DNA of 39,360 bases from CALZJC01 sp041574955 (GTDB taxonomy: Bacteria > Acidobacteriota > Thermoanaerobaculia > Multivoradales > JAHEKO01), in contig JBFGNS010000021.1 in assembly GCA_041574955.1 (NCBI GenBank), forward strand, positions 1 through 39,360, in the 5' to 3' direction. The notes below the pieces were generated by a model that had not been told where the DNA came from, searched no databases, and was given only the letters and a program-made list of their open reading frames with translations. The position numbers and the translations under genes are program-made. Below are positions 27,393 through 35,350 of the stretch, one piece after another; position 1 is the first letter of the stretch; every line of letters starts with the position of its first letter.

Positions 27393-28099
27393 GAATCCTC
27401 CTGTGGGGCCGTACCCGGACGCGGGCCGGCAGGGTTGGTGGGCTGCGCCGCCTCGGGCCTCGGAAGCAGGCCGTAGCGCAGCAGGCGGATGAACTCCTCC
27501 ACCGCCTTGTCGGGACTCAGGCCGAGGTGCGTAGGCACGCCGAAGCACTTCTCGACCGTGTAGAAGTAGAAGAACCAGCGGGTCGCCACCATCACCGCCA
27601 CCATCGGATCGACCTCGCCCAGCTCGCCGGCGCGCTGCCGCTCGCGCAGCCGCTCGCCGTAGACCGCCTCGAAGCGGCCTGCCATGCCCTGGTAGAAGGC
27701 GCGGATGTGCTGGCCGCTGAACTCGATGACGTCGACGTAGATCAGCAGGATGTAGGGAGCGAACTCGTCCACCGCCTGGCGGACGGCGTCGGCCATCTGC
27801 TCGAGGTCCTCCGGGAACTCTGCGCGGGCGAAGAGCCGGTTGAGCCTGAGCGCCGGGTCGAGCACCTTCTGCCAGTACTCGTCGAGCAGCCGCTGGAAGA
27901 TCGCCTCCTTGCTGGGGAAGTGGTGGTAGAGGTTGCCCACCGACAGCCCCGAGCGCGCGGCGATCTGCCGCATCGAGGTGGCGCCGAAGCCCTGGGTCGA
28001 GAACAGCTCCAGGCCGGCCTCGAGCGCCCGGGCCACCGAGGCCTCGGTCTTCGCCGCGTCCTGCTGGGCTCTCTTCTGGCGCACGCGCTCGTGGTTCAC
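27389..28099 (-). CDS. TetR family transcriptional regulator, first gene of the operon
   Basis: The 236-residue protein has an N-terminal TetR helix-turn-helix (about 41-61, TSMRQIAARSGLSVGNLYHHFPSK) and a helical ligand-binding domain with aromatic, hydrophobic text (YVDVIEFSGQ, RWFFYFYTVEKCFG). It should repress the operon until a small ligand binds. The longest frame starts at 28156, but that ATG lies upstream of the predicted -10 and would put the operator inside the gene. The GTG at 28099, just after the operator, is therefore chosen. Its stop overlaps the receptor start (ATGA), so regulator and receptor are translated together. Autoregulation is strongly implied. Confidence 0.92.
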   Translation of the reverse strand: MNHERVRQKRAQQDAAKTEASVARALEAGLELFSTQGFGATSMRQIAARSGLSVGNLYHHFPSKEAIFQRLLDEYWQKVLDPALRLNRLFARAEFPEDLEQMADAVRQAVDEFAPYILLIYVDVIEFSGQHIRAFYQGMAGRFEAVYGERLRERQRAGELGEVDPMVAVMVATRWFFYFYTVEKCFGVPTHLGLSPDKAVEEFIRLLRYGLLPRPEAAQPTNPAGPRPGTAPQEDS

Positions 28100-28116
28100 G
28101 ATCGTGGCTTCAACCA

Positions 28117-28134
28117 ACCGAACGTTCGTTCGGT
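28117..28134. promoter_or_regulatory. TetR-type operator palindrome
   Basis: ACCGAACGTTCGTTCGGT has perfect 7-base arms (ACCGAAC/GTTCGGT) around a 4-base centre. It lies just downstream of the proposed -10 and 18 bases before the tetR GTG, so bound repressor would cover the transcription start. This size and symmetry are typical of TetR-family operators; that it belongs to the adjacent regulator is inference. Confidence 0.75.
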
Positions 28135-28137
28135 CGA

Positions 28138-28166
28138 ACTGTAGAGGTCGTTCCACCGGTTGTCAA
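28138..28166 (-). promoter_or_regulatory. Sigma70-type promoter of the TetR operon
   Basis: On the minus strand TTGACA (28166-28161) is followed by a 17-base spacer and TACAGT (28143-28138). The -35 is consensus, the spacing is ideal and the -10 keeps the key T, A and final T. Such a match is rare by chance in this GC-rich DNA. The start point near 28130 falls inside the operator, giving a simple steric repression scheme. Confidence 0.78.
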
Positions 28167-28297
28167 GGGGGCGGCCGGGATTCCCTCCCAGCCGTCGTAC
28201 CCGCGCGTCCGGCTCGATCGCGGCCGGCGCCGGTAAGCCCGGGCAAGGCCCCCACTCCCGCGGTACCGGCGAGCCCCCCTGTTACGCTCCGCCCGCC

Positions 28298-29890
28298 ATG
28301 CGACCGTTCCCGACCGCGGCCTGCCTCGTGGCCGCCCTCGTCCTGCCCTCCCAGCCGGCACCCGCCGCCGAGCCCGAGACCCGCGTCCTGCTCGAGGACG
28401 CCCGCTGGCGGGTGACCGAGAACCGCTACCCGCCCGGCAGCGAGTCGCCGCTCCACACCCACCGCTGGCCGCGCACGGTGCACGTCGTCGAGGGCGGCGT
28501 GCTCGAGCTCGTCGGCGAAGACGGCGCCGCCGTCACCGTCGAGATCGCCGCCGGCCAGACGCTGGCGCGCGCCCCGGAGACCCACCGCGTGCGCAACCCG
28601 GGCCCGAACACCGTGCGGGTGCTCGAGACCGAGGCCAGGCCGACCGCTTCCCTGCCGAGCTACGCCTTCATCGGCGGCCGCTGGTTCGACGGCGAGCGGT
28701 TCGTCGAGCGCACCCTCTACTCGGTCGACGGGCAGTTCACCGACCAGCGTCCCGCCGTCGTCGACGAGATCGTGGAGCTCGCCGGACGATGGATCGTGCC
28801 GCCGTTTGGCGACGCCCACGCCCACCATTTCGACAGCCCGCCGCTGTGGCCGCGGGTCGACGCGATGTACCTGGCCGAGGGCATCTTCTACGGCGTCTCG
28901 ATGAACAACTTCGTGAGCGGCAAGCGGCAGGTCGCAGCGCTCGCCGCTCGCCCCGACACGGTCGACGTAGCCTGGGCCGACCTCGGGCTGACCGCCACCC
29001 TCGGCCATCCGATCATGGTCTACGAGACGCTGGCGCGGCGGTTGTACGAGTTCGACCGGACGACCGTCGAGTACGCGCGCGACCCCAAGGCGCTGGGAGA
29101 CGGCTACGTCGTGCTGGATGACGCCGACGACGTGGTCGAGCAGTGGCCGCGAATCCTCGCCAGCCGGCCCGACCTGCTCAAGATCTACCTGCTCTACAGC
29201 GAGGAGCACGCCGAGCGCCGCGACCGCACCGGGACCTACGGCGACCGCGGCCTCGACCCGGGGCTGGTGCCGCAGATCGTGGAGCGCGCCCATGCCTCGG
29301 GCCTGCGGGTCGCGGCTCACGTCGAGACCGTCGCCGACTTCCGCCTGGCGGTCGCCTCCGGCGTGGACGTCATCGCCCACCTGCCCGGCTACAGCCCCGA
29401 CCCCGGCGTGCCGTTCGAGCGCTACCGGATCACCCCCGAGGACGCCCGCGCCGCCGCGGCCGCCGGCACCGTGGTGGTGCCGACACCGCTGGGGAGCGCC
29501 GCCCAGCGCTACGGCGAGTCCGACCCCGAGTTCCTCGAGCGCGTCCACGCCCTCCACCGCGACAGCCTCACCGCCCTCGCCGGCGCCGGCGTGGCGCTCG
29601 CCATCGGCACCGACTCCTACCTGACCACCGCATCCCGCGACGCTTTCCGTCTCCACGAGCTGGGGCTTTTCTCGAACCTCGAGCTGTTGCGCATGTGGAG
29701 CGTCACCACGCCCGCACTGGCCTTCCCCGACCGCAAGATCGGCCGCCTCGAGCCCGGCTTCGAAGCCAGCTTCCTGGCCCTCGAGGCCGACCCGCTGGCC
29801 GACTTCGCCGCCGTCCGCTCGATCGCCTACCGCTTCAAGCAGGGACGGCCGGTGCCGGCGCCCGACCTCGGGGAGGGGGGCTCCCGGTAG
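28298..29890 (+). CDS. Secreted cupin-amidohydrolase fusion
   Basis: The 530-residue protein has a signal peptide (1-24). Residues about 30-112 form a cupin with metal ligands His53, His55, Glu65 and His96 (PLHTHRWPRTVHVVEGG and PETHRVRN). Residues about 120-515 form an imidazolonepropionase-like metal-dependent amidohydrolase with HxH (His174, His176 in DAHAHH), Lys295 (LLKIYL), His341 (AAHVET), His361 (IAHLPG) and Asp439 (GTDSY). Both modules keep their metal ligands, so both may be active or the cupin may bind the substrate. It probably hydrolyses a cyclic amide, ester or peptide-like compound in the periplasm. It diverges from tetR, with about 130 bases between the promoter and this ATG. 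Confidence 0.88.
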   Translation: MRPFPTAACLVAALVLPSQPAPAAEPETRVLLEDARWRVTENRYPPGSESPLHTHRWPRTVHVVEGGVLELVGEDGAAVTVEIAAGQTLARAPETHRVRNPGPNTVRVLETEARPTASLPSYAFIGGRWFDGERFVERTLYSVDGQFTDQRPAVVDEIVELAGRWIVPPFGDAHAHHFDSPPLWPRVDAMYLAEGIFYGVSMNNFVSGKRQVAALAARPDTVDVAWADLGLTATLGHPIMVYETLARRLYEFDRTTVEYARDPKALGDGYVVLDDADDVVEQWPRILASRPDLLKIYLLYSEEHAERRDRTGTYGDRGLDPGLVPQIVERAHASGLRVAAHVETVADFRLAVASGVDVIAHLPGYSPDPGVPFERYRITPEDARAAAAAGTVVVPTPLGSAAQRYGESDPEFLERVHALHRDSLTALAGAGVALAIGTDSYLTTASRDAFRLHELGLFSNLELLRMWSVTTPALAFPDRKIGRLEPGFEASFLALEADPLADFAAVRSIAYRFKQGRPVPAPDLGEGGSR

Positions 29891-29981
29891 CCGCTGGCGG
29901 CGGCCGGCGAGCCGTGCTGGCGGCGAGCCCCTGTGCGGACCCCGGAGAGCGACCCCGCGGCCCGCAGCAGGTGGCAGGAGC

Positions 29982-30086
29982 GTCCGGTGACCGCTGCCCG
30001 CTGACCGGGCGGCCGAGGAGTGGGTAGCCGAGGAGTGGGCAGCCGAGAAGTGGGCCGCCGGTGGCTGGATTGCCGGTGACTGGACA
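29982..30086. repeat. 15-bp tandem repeat (minisatellite)
   Basis: Five clear 15-base units start at 30012, 30027, 30042, 30057 and 30072, the first being GCCGAGGAGTGGGTA; the last two diverge. Two weaker units may precede them at 29982 and 29997. Read in frame they would give AEEW-like pentapeptides, but no start codon supports a gene. The 305-base gap 29891-30195 holds this repeat and otherwise only GC-rich text and the leader of the next gene. Confidence 0.75.
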
Positions 30087-30195
30087 GCCGATCGCGTTCG
30101 GGGGCTCGCGCGGCGCCCGCTGGCCCGGGTATCCTGGTAGCCGCACCCGGCGGGCGCCCCCGCCAACCCCGGAGCCAACCAGAGAGAGTCCGAGT

Positions 30196-30837
30196 ATGCC
30201 CAGCAGACCTACGCGCCGGAGTCCGACCGCTCGCCTCGCCCCGCTGACCGTGGCGCTCCTCGCCGCCGCCTGTGCCATGGGCTCGGGCGAGGCCAGCCGC
30301 GGGGCCGGCTGGACCGGAAGCCTCGGCCTGACCGTCGAGCGCCAGGAGATCATCGACGAGCCGACCCGCGAGCTCGACGAGCTGAGCCTCAGCACGGGCG
30401 AGATCCCCAGCCTGCGGCTCGAGCCCACCGACCCGGACCAGCCCACCGAGTGGCGCGCCGAGCTGGACGGCCTGACCGTCACCTGCACCCACGACTCGGT
30501 CTCGGTCACCCGCGACATGCTGGGCGAGCTCCGAACCGTTGCCAGGGGCGAGGTCACCGGCGAGGCCCGCGCCGAGGTCACCCTCTGGTTCGACCGCGAC
30601 GACGGCGTCTACTACCTGTCGGTCGACTTCTTCGGGCCGCCGATCCCGATCCGCGTCGAGCACTTCCGCAACGGCGCCTCCGAGGGCGCTCAGATGGACG
30701 ACTCCCAGCACTGCAGCTTCCGCCACGACGTCCACCGCCCGCTGCAGCGCGACCTGCGCGCCGTATCGGGCACCGACACCGGCGGCGAGCCGCCGTGGCG
30801 CCACGAGATGCGCTGGCAGCTCCAGCGCTCCCGCTGA
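30196..30837 (+). CDS. Lipoprotein of unknown function
   Basis: I do not recognise this 213-residue protein. It has a basic N terminus, a hydrophobic core and a lipobox LLAAAC (Cys26), so it is a probable lipoprotein. The mature part looks beta-rich and acidic, with LDGLTVTCTHDSVSVTRDMLGEL and VTLWFDRDDGVYYLSVDFFGPPIPI, then a more basic tail with DDSQHCSFRHDVHRPL. The ATG at 30196 follows a GAGAGAG stretch; an upstream in-frame ATG at 30061 lies in the tandem repeat and is rejected. A TATCCT element about 65 bases upstream could be a -10. Palindromic repeat copy C follows its stop. Confidence 0.7.
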   Translation: MPSRPTRRSPTARLAPLTVALLAAACAMGSGEASRGAGWTGSLGLTVERQEIIDEPTRELDELSLSTGEIPSLRLEPTDPDQPTEWRAELDGLTVTCTHDSVSVTRDMLGELRTVARGEVTGEARAEVTLWFDRDDGVYYLSVDFFGPPIPIRVEHFRNGASEGAQMDDSQHCSFRHDVHRPLQRDLRAVSGTDTGGEPPWRHEMRWQLQRSR

Positions 30838-30875
30838 GTCCCCTGGTCTCTAGCACCGCTCCCTCGAACTGTCGT

Positions 30876-31077
30876 CCCGAGCGCAGCGAGGGACCTCAGG
30901 ACAACGGCAGGAGCCCGACCACCGGCACCTCCCGGCCGAACCCCCACCGCCGAGACTCCGGCCCGGGCGCGCGGCCGGCCCCGAGCCCGGGGCTGCGCGC
31001 CAAAGGCGAGGGTGATGTCGCTCCGCCCCGGGCTTGCGGCCGGCTGACGCGCCCTCCGTGAGGAACGCGCAGGATTC
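30876..31077 (-). repeat. Palindromic intergenic repeat, copy C (inverted)
   Basis: Read on the minus strand, this copy matches copy D over about 150 bases, starting with GGAGGGCGCGTCAG and including the loop GGAGCGACATCACCCTCGCC. The hairpin arms AGCCCGGGGC (30984-30993) and GCCCCGGGCT (31025-31034) are perfect. At its far end (30873-30895) is a motif with paired GTCCC/GGGAC ends, also seen beside copies A and B. It fills most of the 307-base gap 30838-31144, where no gene is supported; a degenerate piece of the same end motif is at 31100-31121. Confidence 0.85.
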
Positions 31078-31144
31078 GCTCGACGGCTCCCCGCCCCTCG
31101 CCCCTAGCGCAGCAGGGGACCTCACGCCCGGGCAAGACCGCCGC

Positions 31145-32491
31145 TCAGCCGTGCGGTTCGGGGGTCAGCACGCTGGTGTACCGCTCGTCGCCCGACAGGA
31201 TCCGGCAGGTGACCACCCGCGTCTCGCCGTCCTGGGCACAGCGCTGGAAGTAGAGCGGCTGGAGGAAGGCGCCATCGGCCAGCGGCACCAGCCCGGTGGT
31301 CGACTCGCTGTCGGCGTCCTCGATGATCATGGCGCCGCGCGCGCTCCGACCGATGACCGTCTCACGGTTCCCAAACGAGGCGCGGTAGCGGCCGAGGCGG
31401 GGATCGTCGGGCCGCACGGTCGGCGCGGCGAGGCGCAGGTCGGGCCAGCCGGCGGTCGCGGGCTCGCCGGTCGCCAGCCCGGCGATCGCGCGCCCCCAGC
31501 CCGCCGGCACGGCGTAGCTGTTGGCCAGGCTGACCACGATCACGTCCCTCTCGCGCCCCCAGTACAGCTTGGTCACGAAGCCGGGCGAGCGGCCCTGGCC
31601 CAGGAAGCCGCCGTCGTCGGCGCCGAGGACGCTCCGCGCCAGCTCGGGCCGCACGAACCCCTGGCGGAAGACGGCGCGCGCGAAGCGCAGCAGATCGCCC
31701 GCCGTCGAGTGGAGCGAGCCGCCTCCGGGGCGCGTCTCGACGGCGTAGAAGCGCGAGTGGCGTCGCTCGCCGGGAAAGGCACCGGGCTCATAGCCGGTGG
31801 CCATGTGGCGGATCGGCGCGCGCGCGTCCTCGATGTGGGCGGTGTCGGCCATGCCCAGCGGGTCGAAGACCAGCCTCCGCATCGCCTCGCCGTACGGCGC
31901 CCCGACGACCAGCTCGAGCACCTTGGCGGCCACCGCGTAGCCACCGTTCGAGTAGTTCGAGTCGGAGCCCGGCTCGAAGTCGAGCGGCATCGCGGCCAGC
32001 CGCTCGACGATCTCGTCGACCGTCAGCGACGTCTTGCCGTCGCCCCAGGGCTGGTCGTTGGTGTGGGGGATTCCGGAGGTGTAGTCCAGGAGCTGCCCGA
32101 TGCGGATCGCCTCCGCCGAGGGGAACTCCGGCAGATAGAGCGCCAGCGGCGTCTCCATCGTCAGCTCGCCGGCCTGGACCAGACGGGCGAACGCCGCGTC
32201 GGTCAGGCTCTTCGAAACCGAGGCGATGCGGAACCGCGTCCGCGCGTCGTGCGTCACGCCGTGCTCGTAGCTCGCCAGGCCGAACGACCTCTCGTAGACC
32301 ACCTCGCCGCCCACGTCCACCAGCACCGTGCCGTCGAACATCGCCAGCTCCACGAACTGGCCGATGAACCGGTCCAGCGCCGCTGCGCGGCCCTCCGACA
32401 ACCCCCCCGCCGCCGCCGCCGTTGGCCCGCCTACCGCCAGCACCCCGGCCGCGACGACCGCGGTGCTCCACCTCGCAGACGTCTCGTTCAT
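31145..32491 (-). CDS. Serine beta-lactamase/DD-peptidase-family hydrolase
   Basis: The 448-residue protein has a signal peptide (about 1-28). It has the class C beta-lactamase-like SxxK motif SVSK (Ser91, Lys94) and the YxN motif YSN in SNYSNGGYAVAAKVLE, followed by LGMADTAH and GGGSLHSTAGDLLRFA. Such secreted enzymes include esterases, DD-peptidases and D-aminopeptidases as well as beta-lactamases, so resistance should not be assumed. A C-terminal region of about 100 residues (from DDPRLGRYRASFG) is a lipocalin-like DUF3471-type extension seen in many relatives. It is isolated between two palindromic repeat copies, C and D. Confidence 0.88.
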   Translation of the reverse strand: MNETSARWSTAVVAAGVLAVGGPTAAAAGGLSEGRAAALDRFIGQFVELAMFDGTVLVDVGGEVVYERSFGLASYEHGVTHDARTRFRIASVSKSLTDAAFARLVQAGELTMETPLALYLPEFPSAEAIRIGQLLDYTSGIPHTNDQPWGDGKTSLTVDEIVERLAAMPLDFEPGSDSNYSNGGYAVAAKVLELVVGAPYGEAMRRLVFDPLGMADTAHIEDARAPIRHMATGYEPGAFPGERRHSRFYAVETRPGGGSLHSTAGDLLRFARAVFRQGFVRPELARSVLGADDGGFLGQGRSPGFVTKLYWGRERDVIVVSLANSYAVPAGWGRAIAGLATGEPATAGWPDLRLAAPTVRPDDPRLGRYRASFGNRETVIGRSARGAMIIEDADSESTTGLVPLADGAFLQPLYFQRCAQDGETRVVTCRILSGDERYTSVLTPEPHG

Positions 32492-32565
32492 CCCCTTCTA
32501 CTACCACACCGACGCGCGACGCCATTCGAGGCCGCCTGCCCAGCTCGGGGTCAGGTACGGCTCGG

Positions 32566-32737
32566 GCGAATCCGGCGCGGCCTACGCCAACGGAGGGCGC
32601 GTCAGCCCGGCGGGAGCCCGGGGCGGAGCGACATCACCCTCGCCTTTGGAGCGCAGCCCCGGGCTCCCGCCCGGCCGAGCGCCCGCGCCGAAGCCTCGGC
32701 GGTGGGCGCCAGCGGGGGGGTACCGGTGGGCGCGACC
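32566..32737 (+). repeat. Palindromic intergenic repeat, copy D
   Basis: The fullest copy. Arms CGGGAGCCCGGGGC (32611-32624) and GCCCCGGGCTCCCG (32656-32669) are perfect 14-base complements around a 31-base loop. The text after the hairpin (GCCTCGGCGGTGGG) also matches copy C. The copy fills the gap between the beta-lactamase-like gene and the stop codon of the small gene at 32738, so it sits in the 3' region of the latter. Confidence 0.85.
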
Positions 32738-33178
32738 CTAGTCCGCACTCCAATTCCACGTCCCCCGCCACGACACCACCCAGGCCAGCCGCCGTCTCGT
32801 CTCCGGCGCCAGCTCGCCGGCCTCGAGAAACCGCCGCCCGCCCCGCAGCAGCCGCCGGTCCCAAGCCAGCACCCGGCGCTCGCGGACGAGGTCGGCCACG
32901 AACCTCACTGCCGCTTCGAGCACCGCGTCCTCCTCCGCCGCCGGCCCCGCGATCACCTGCTCGAACGGGCTCCCCTGCTTGCCGGGCACATGGAAGGCCA
33001 CCTCCAAGTCCGCCGGCCCCCGACACCACACCTCCAGCCGCCGCCTTTCGCCGGATTCCGCCGGCAAGATCTCGCAGCGGTCCTCGGCGGCCCGCTCGAT
33101 CACCACCGCCCTGCCGACCTCCTCGGCGAGCCTCTGCGTGAACCGATCGAGCGCGGTGGTCGAGCGACCCTCCTTCAA
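32738..33178 (-). CDS. Small protein coupled to the DUF429 gene, unknown function
   Basis: I do not recognise this 146-residue protein. It is charged and soluble, with helix-like ends (ALDRFTQRLAEEVGRAVVIE; DAVLEAAVRFVADLVRERRVL) around a beta-like middle (RRLEVWCRGPADLEVAFHV). The proposed TTG start at 33178 overlaps the DUF429 TGA (TTGA), a coupling arrangement; a GTG about 70 bases further in, behind GAGGAGG, is the alternative. Its frame is open far upstream through DUF429, but that part is a shadow. The two genes probably form a two-gene operon. Confidence 0.6.
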   Translation of the reverse strand: MKEGRSTTALDRFTQRLAEEVGRAVVIERAAEDRCEILPAESGERRRLEVWCRGPADLEVAFHVPGKQGSPFEQVIAGPAAEEDAVLEAAVRFVADLVRERRVLAWDRRLLRGGRRFLEAGELAPETRRRLAWVVSWRGTWNWSAD

Positions 33179-33957
33179 GGCCGCCAGATCGCGCCTTCCA
33201 GCCGCGTGATCGCATCCTCTGCCGGCTCGAGCCGCGCGAACGCCTCCCGGTGGCGGTCCATCGCCAGCCCCGACACCAGGGCGTCGAAGGCGTCGTCGCT
33301 CTCCTCGGCGGCGACGCGGAGCGGTTCCGGCAGGTCGGGCCACGTTTCCGCCAGGAACCGCACCCGGGCCTCCGGGTCCGACTTGGTGACCCGGCCCATG
33401 AACAGCCGCGGCCAGATCTCCACCACCAGCGGCGCCGACGGCGGATCGAACGGCCACACCGCGAAGCCGGCCTCCCTGAGCTCGGCCAGCACCGGCATGC
33501 CGCGCAGGCTCCCCACCCCCACCGCACCCACCCCGCCGATCTGGAACACCGACAGCGGCCTGAGCCCCGTCTCGCGCGCCACCTCCAGCTCGGTCGCCCG
33601 GTGGAGCGCGTCCCCGAACGCCGGCTTGCGCTTCCCCGGCTTGCCCCAGAACGGCGGGTTGGGGCACTCCGCCAGCCAGCCCTCCCCTTCCGTCATCGCC
33701 TCCCGCCACACCGTCTCGATCCGCCGGTGCCCGCGCTTCCCGAGGAACCCGGCCGGAAACGAGAAGGCGAAGTCCAGCCCCACCACGAACCGCGGATCCC
33801 GCCCGCCCTCGGCGATCAGCCAACCCGCCACCTCGGCCCGCGACCGCCCGCACTCCAGCCGCACCACACTCCCCTCCGCCACCTCGCACAGCCAGATCTT
33901 CTTGCGAGCGCCGGTCTTGGCGCCGGACCAGTCGACGGCGATGACGCGGTTGATCAC
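33175..33957 (-). CDS. DUF429 family protein (predicted RNase H-fold nuclease-like)
   Basis: The 260-residue protein opens with VIAVDWSGAK (Asp9) and has VVGLDFAFSFPAGF, EIWPRLFMGR and DDAFDALVSGLAM, the spaced acidic segments typical of DUF429. This family is predicted to have an RNase H-like fold with acidic active-site residues; no biochemical role is settled. No signal peptide is present, so it acts in the cytoplasm. The start is the GTG at 33957. The 258 bases upstream (33958-34215) hold no gene and serve as the divergent spacer to the lower-GC pair. Confidence 0.85.
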   Translation of the reverse strand: MINRVIAVDWSGAKTGARKKIWLCEVAEGSVVRLECGRSRAEVAGWLIAEGGRDPRFVVGLDFAFSFPAGFLGKRGHRRIETVWREAMTEGEGWLAECPNPPFWGKPGKRKPAFGDALHRATELEVARETGLRPLSVFQIGGVGAVGVGSLRGMPVLAELREAGFAVWPFDPPSAPLVVEIWPRLFMGRVTKSDPEARVRFLAETWPDLPEPLRVAAEESDDAFDALVSGLAMDRHREAFARLEPAEDAITRLEGAIWRP

Positions 33958-34215
33958 TGCCCGCGAGCGTCTCGCGTCACTGCAACGTCAGCAGGCGCTC
34001 GTGCCGTTACGCGGGGTCGTGCACCGCGACCGAGAATCGCACATGAAGCGCCAACAATGCTGTAGCCTGGAAGGCAGTATCAGCGAGTAACGGTATCTCG
34101 GAGCGGCCCAGGGTGCGGGCCGCGGTCCCGGCGGTCGGGCGAGCCCTCCCCTGCGCTCAGCAGGTTGACGCCAGAACACGGCCCTCCACCCATCAGCACC
34201 CAGAAAGGAGATCAG

Positions 34216-34650
34216 ATGCCCTCACTGAACGAAGCGAAGGTCATCGTCGAGATCATCGTACCCCTCGGCGGACTTGCGCTGGCAACCGTCTCGGCTCTAT
34301 GGGCAGGACGCCAATGGAAGTACCAGCACATCACCCGTGAATGGGGCCGCTTGATCCAGTTTCTCATCGAACACCCGCGTTACATGAGACCCGACCAGAA
34401 CGCCAACTACAGGGCGGAATACCACGATGAAGAAGCTCAACGGTACGAGCTCGTTGCCCGCCTCTGCATTGCCTACCTGGACGATGTCTACCATCTTGGC
34501 CTTGCCAGGTTCCAGGCGAACTGGCTCGCCGGATCGGCCAACCTGCTCCTTGGCAGACACAAGGCCTGGTTTGCCGACAACACCGACTCCTATTCAGGGG
34601 ATTTCGTGTCCTACATGAACGCCCAACTGAGGTCCAGAGAAAGTGCCTAG
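34216..34650 (+). CDS. Membrane-anchored small protein in a lower-GC segment, unknown function
   Basis: The ATG at 34216 is preceded by AAAGGAG. The 144-residue protein has one N-terminal membrane span (about 9-31, IVEIIVPLGGLALATVSALWAG), followed by a soluble helical region with aromatic and charged residues (EYHDEEAQRYELVARLCIAYLDDVYHLGL). It is not recognised. Base composition is plainly lower in GC (about 50-58% in the stretches counted) than the neighbours, which suggests acquisition from elsewhere. Its stop overlaps the start of the oxygenase gene by eight bases. TTGACG at 34165 is a possible -35 element. Confidence 0.72.
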   Translation: MPSLNEAKVIVEIIVPLGGLALATVSALWAGRQWKYQHITREWGRLIQFLIEHPRYMRPDQNANYRAEYHDEEAQRYELVARLCIAYLDDVYHLGLARFQANWLAGSANLLLGRHKAWFADNTDSYSGDFVSYMNAQLRSRESA

Positions 34651-35239
34651 ACGAGCCGAGCTCCCCTCCTACGATGTCCACGAGCTCGAGCTGACGGCTC
34701 CCAGTCATCTCCGAGTCGAGACACGACCGCCGCTCCAGGTCGCACGCCGAGCTCTGACGGCGGCCCAATGTGACCAGCTCCTGCGCTACAGCAAGAGCAA
34801 CCGACGCTATTACCGGAGCACCGCTGGTGGTGCTAGAGATGCGGAGATCTTCTATCTGTATCCAAACGACCTCGACTGGGTATTCCCGCTCGTTCTGGAC
34901 GTCGCGCTGGCCAACAACATCTGGCACCTCGAGATCGCGGGCATTGCGCATCCGATGCGTATTCAGCGGTATTCCTCCGGGGGGTTTTCCGACCCGCACA
35001 CGGACTTCGACTACGAGTCTCCGGACCCGAGCAAGATCACCGCAATCATCCCTCTGGTCCGAAGACGAAGCTGGAGCGGCGGCCGTCTGCTGATCGGCAA
35101 CTCTGCAAGATCACCAACCGCACTCGAGCAAGGGGATTGCGTGCTCTTCCCCAGCTTCAGCATGCACTCGGTTACGCCCGTTCGCAGGGGCACGCGGGTA
35201 GTCTTGTCCGCCTGGCTCAGCGGCGCGCTGCCGAGGTGA
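34643..35239 (+). CDS. 2-oxoglutarate/Fe(II)-dependent oxygenase (prolyl hydroxylase-like)
   Basis: The 198-residue protein has the double-stranded beta-helix motifs of 2OG-Fe(II) oxygenases: HxD in SDPHTDFDY (His119, Asp121), the distal His175 in FPSFSMHSVTPV, and Arg185 in RGTRVVLSAW for the 2-oxoglutarate carboxylate. SGGRLLIG before them is a usual strand. It resembles the P4H/PKHD-type hydroxylases that modify proteins or small molecules. The GTG at 34643 overlaps the stop of the membrane protein gene, implying a joint function. The segment is lower in GC than its surroundings, so the pair probably moved in together. Substrate unknown. Confidence 0.85.
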   Translation: MPRRAELPSYDVHELELTAPSHLRVETRPPLQVARRALTAAQCDQLLRYSKSNRRYYRSTAGGARDAEIFYLYPNDLDWVFPLVLDVALANNIWHLEIAGIAHPMRIQRYSSGGFSDPHTDFDYESPDPSKITAIIPLVRRRSWSGGRLLIGNSARSPTALEQGDCVLFPSFSMHSVTPVRRGTRVVLSAWLSGALPR

Positions 35240-35350
35240 ACCTCCGGTGGCGCTGAGGACGCGGCGACTCCGCTGACAACGCTGGAGCAACCGCGCCCAG
35301 AGGCTGCCGCCCAACAAGATCCCCTAGAGGAGGCCTCTTCTGGCCACCGG

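Noticed and set aside
24531..27476. Open plus-strand frame of 981 codons opposite the TonB receptor
   Set aside because: Mirror of the receptor's codons, no fold or motif; the receptor on the other strand is unmistakable.
29982..30086. CRISPR array
   Set aside because: Units are contiguous 15-mers without spacers and no cas gene is present.
31145..32491. Antibiotic-resistance beta-lactamase
   Set aside because: The SxxK/YxN family is broad and the protein has a C-terminal extension usual in esterase or peptidase relatives; resistance is not supported.
31034..34090. Open plus-strand frame of 1,018 codons
   Set aside because: It crosses the beta-lactamase-like gene, a repeat copy and DUF429 in antisense; no recognisable domain.
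35240..35350. Small palindrome AGAGGAGGCCTCT near 35325 as a terminator
   Set aside because: The stem is only five bases and no U-tract follows; too weak to list.
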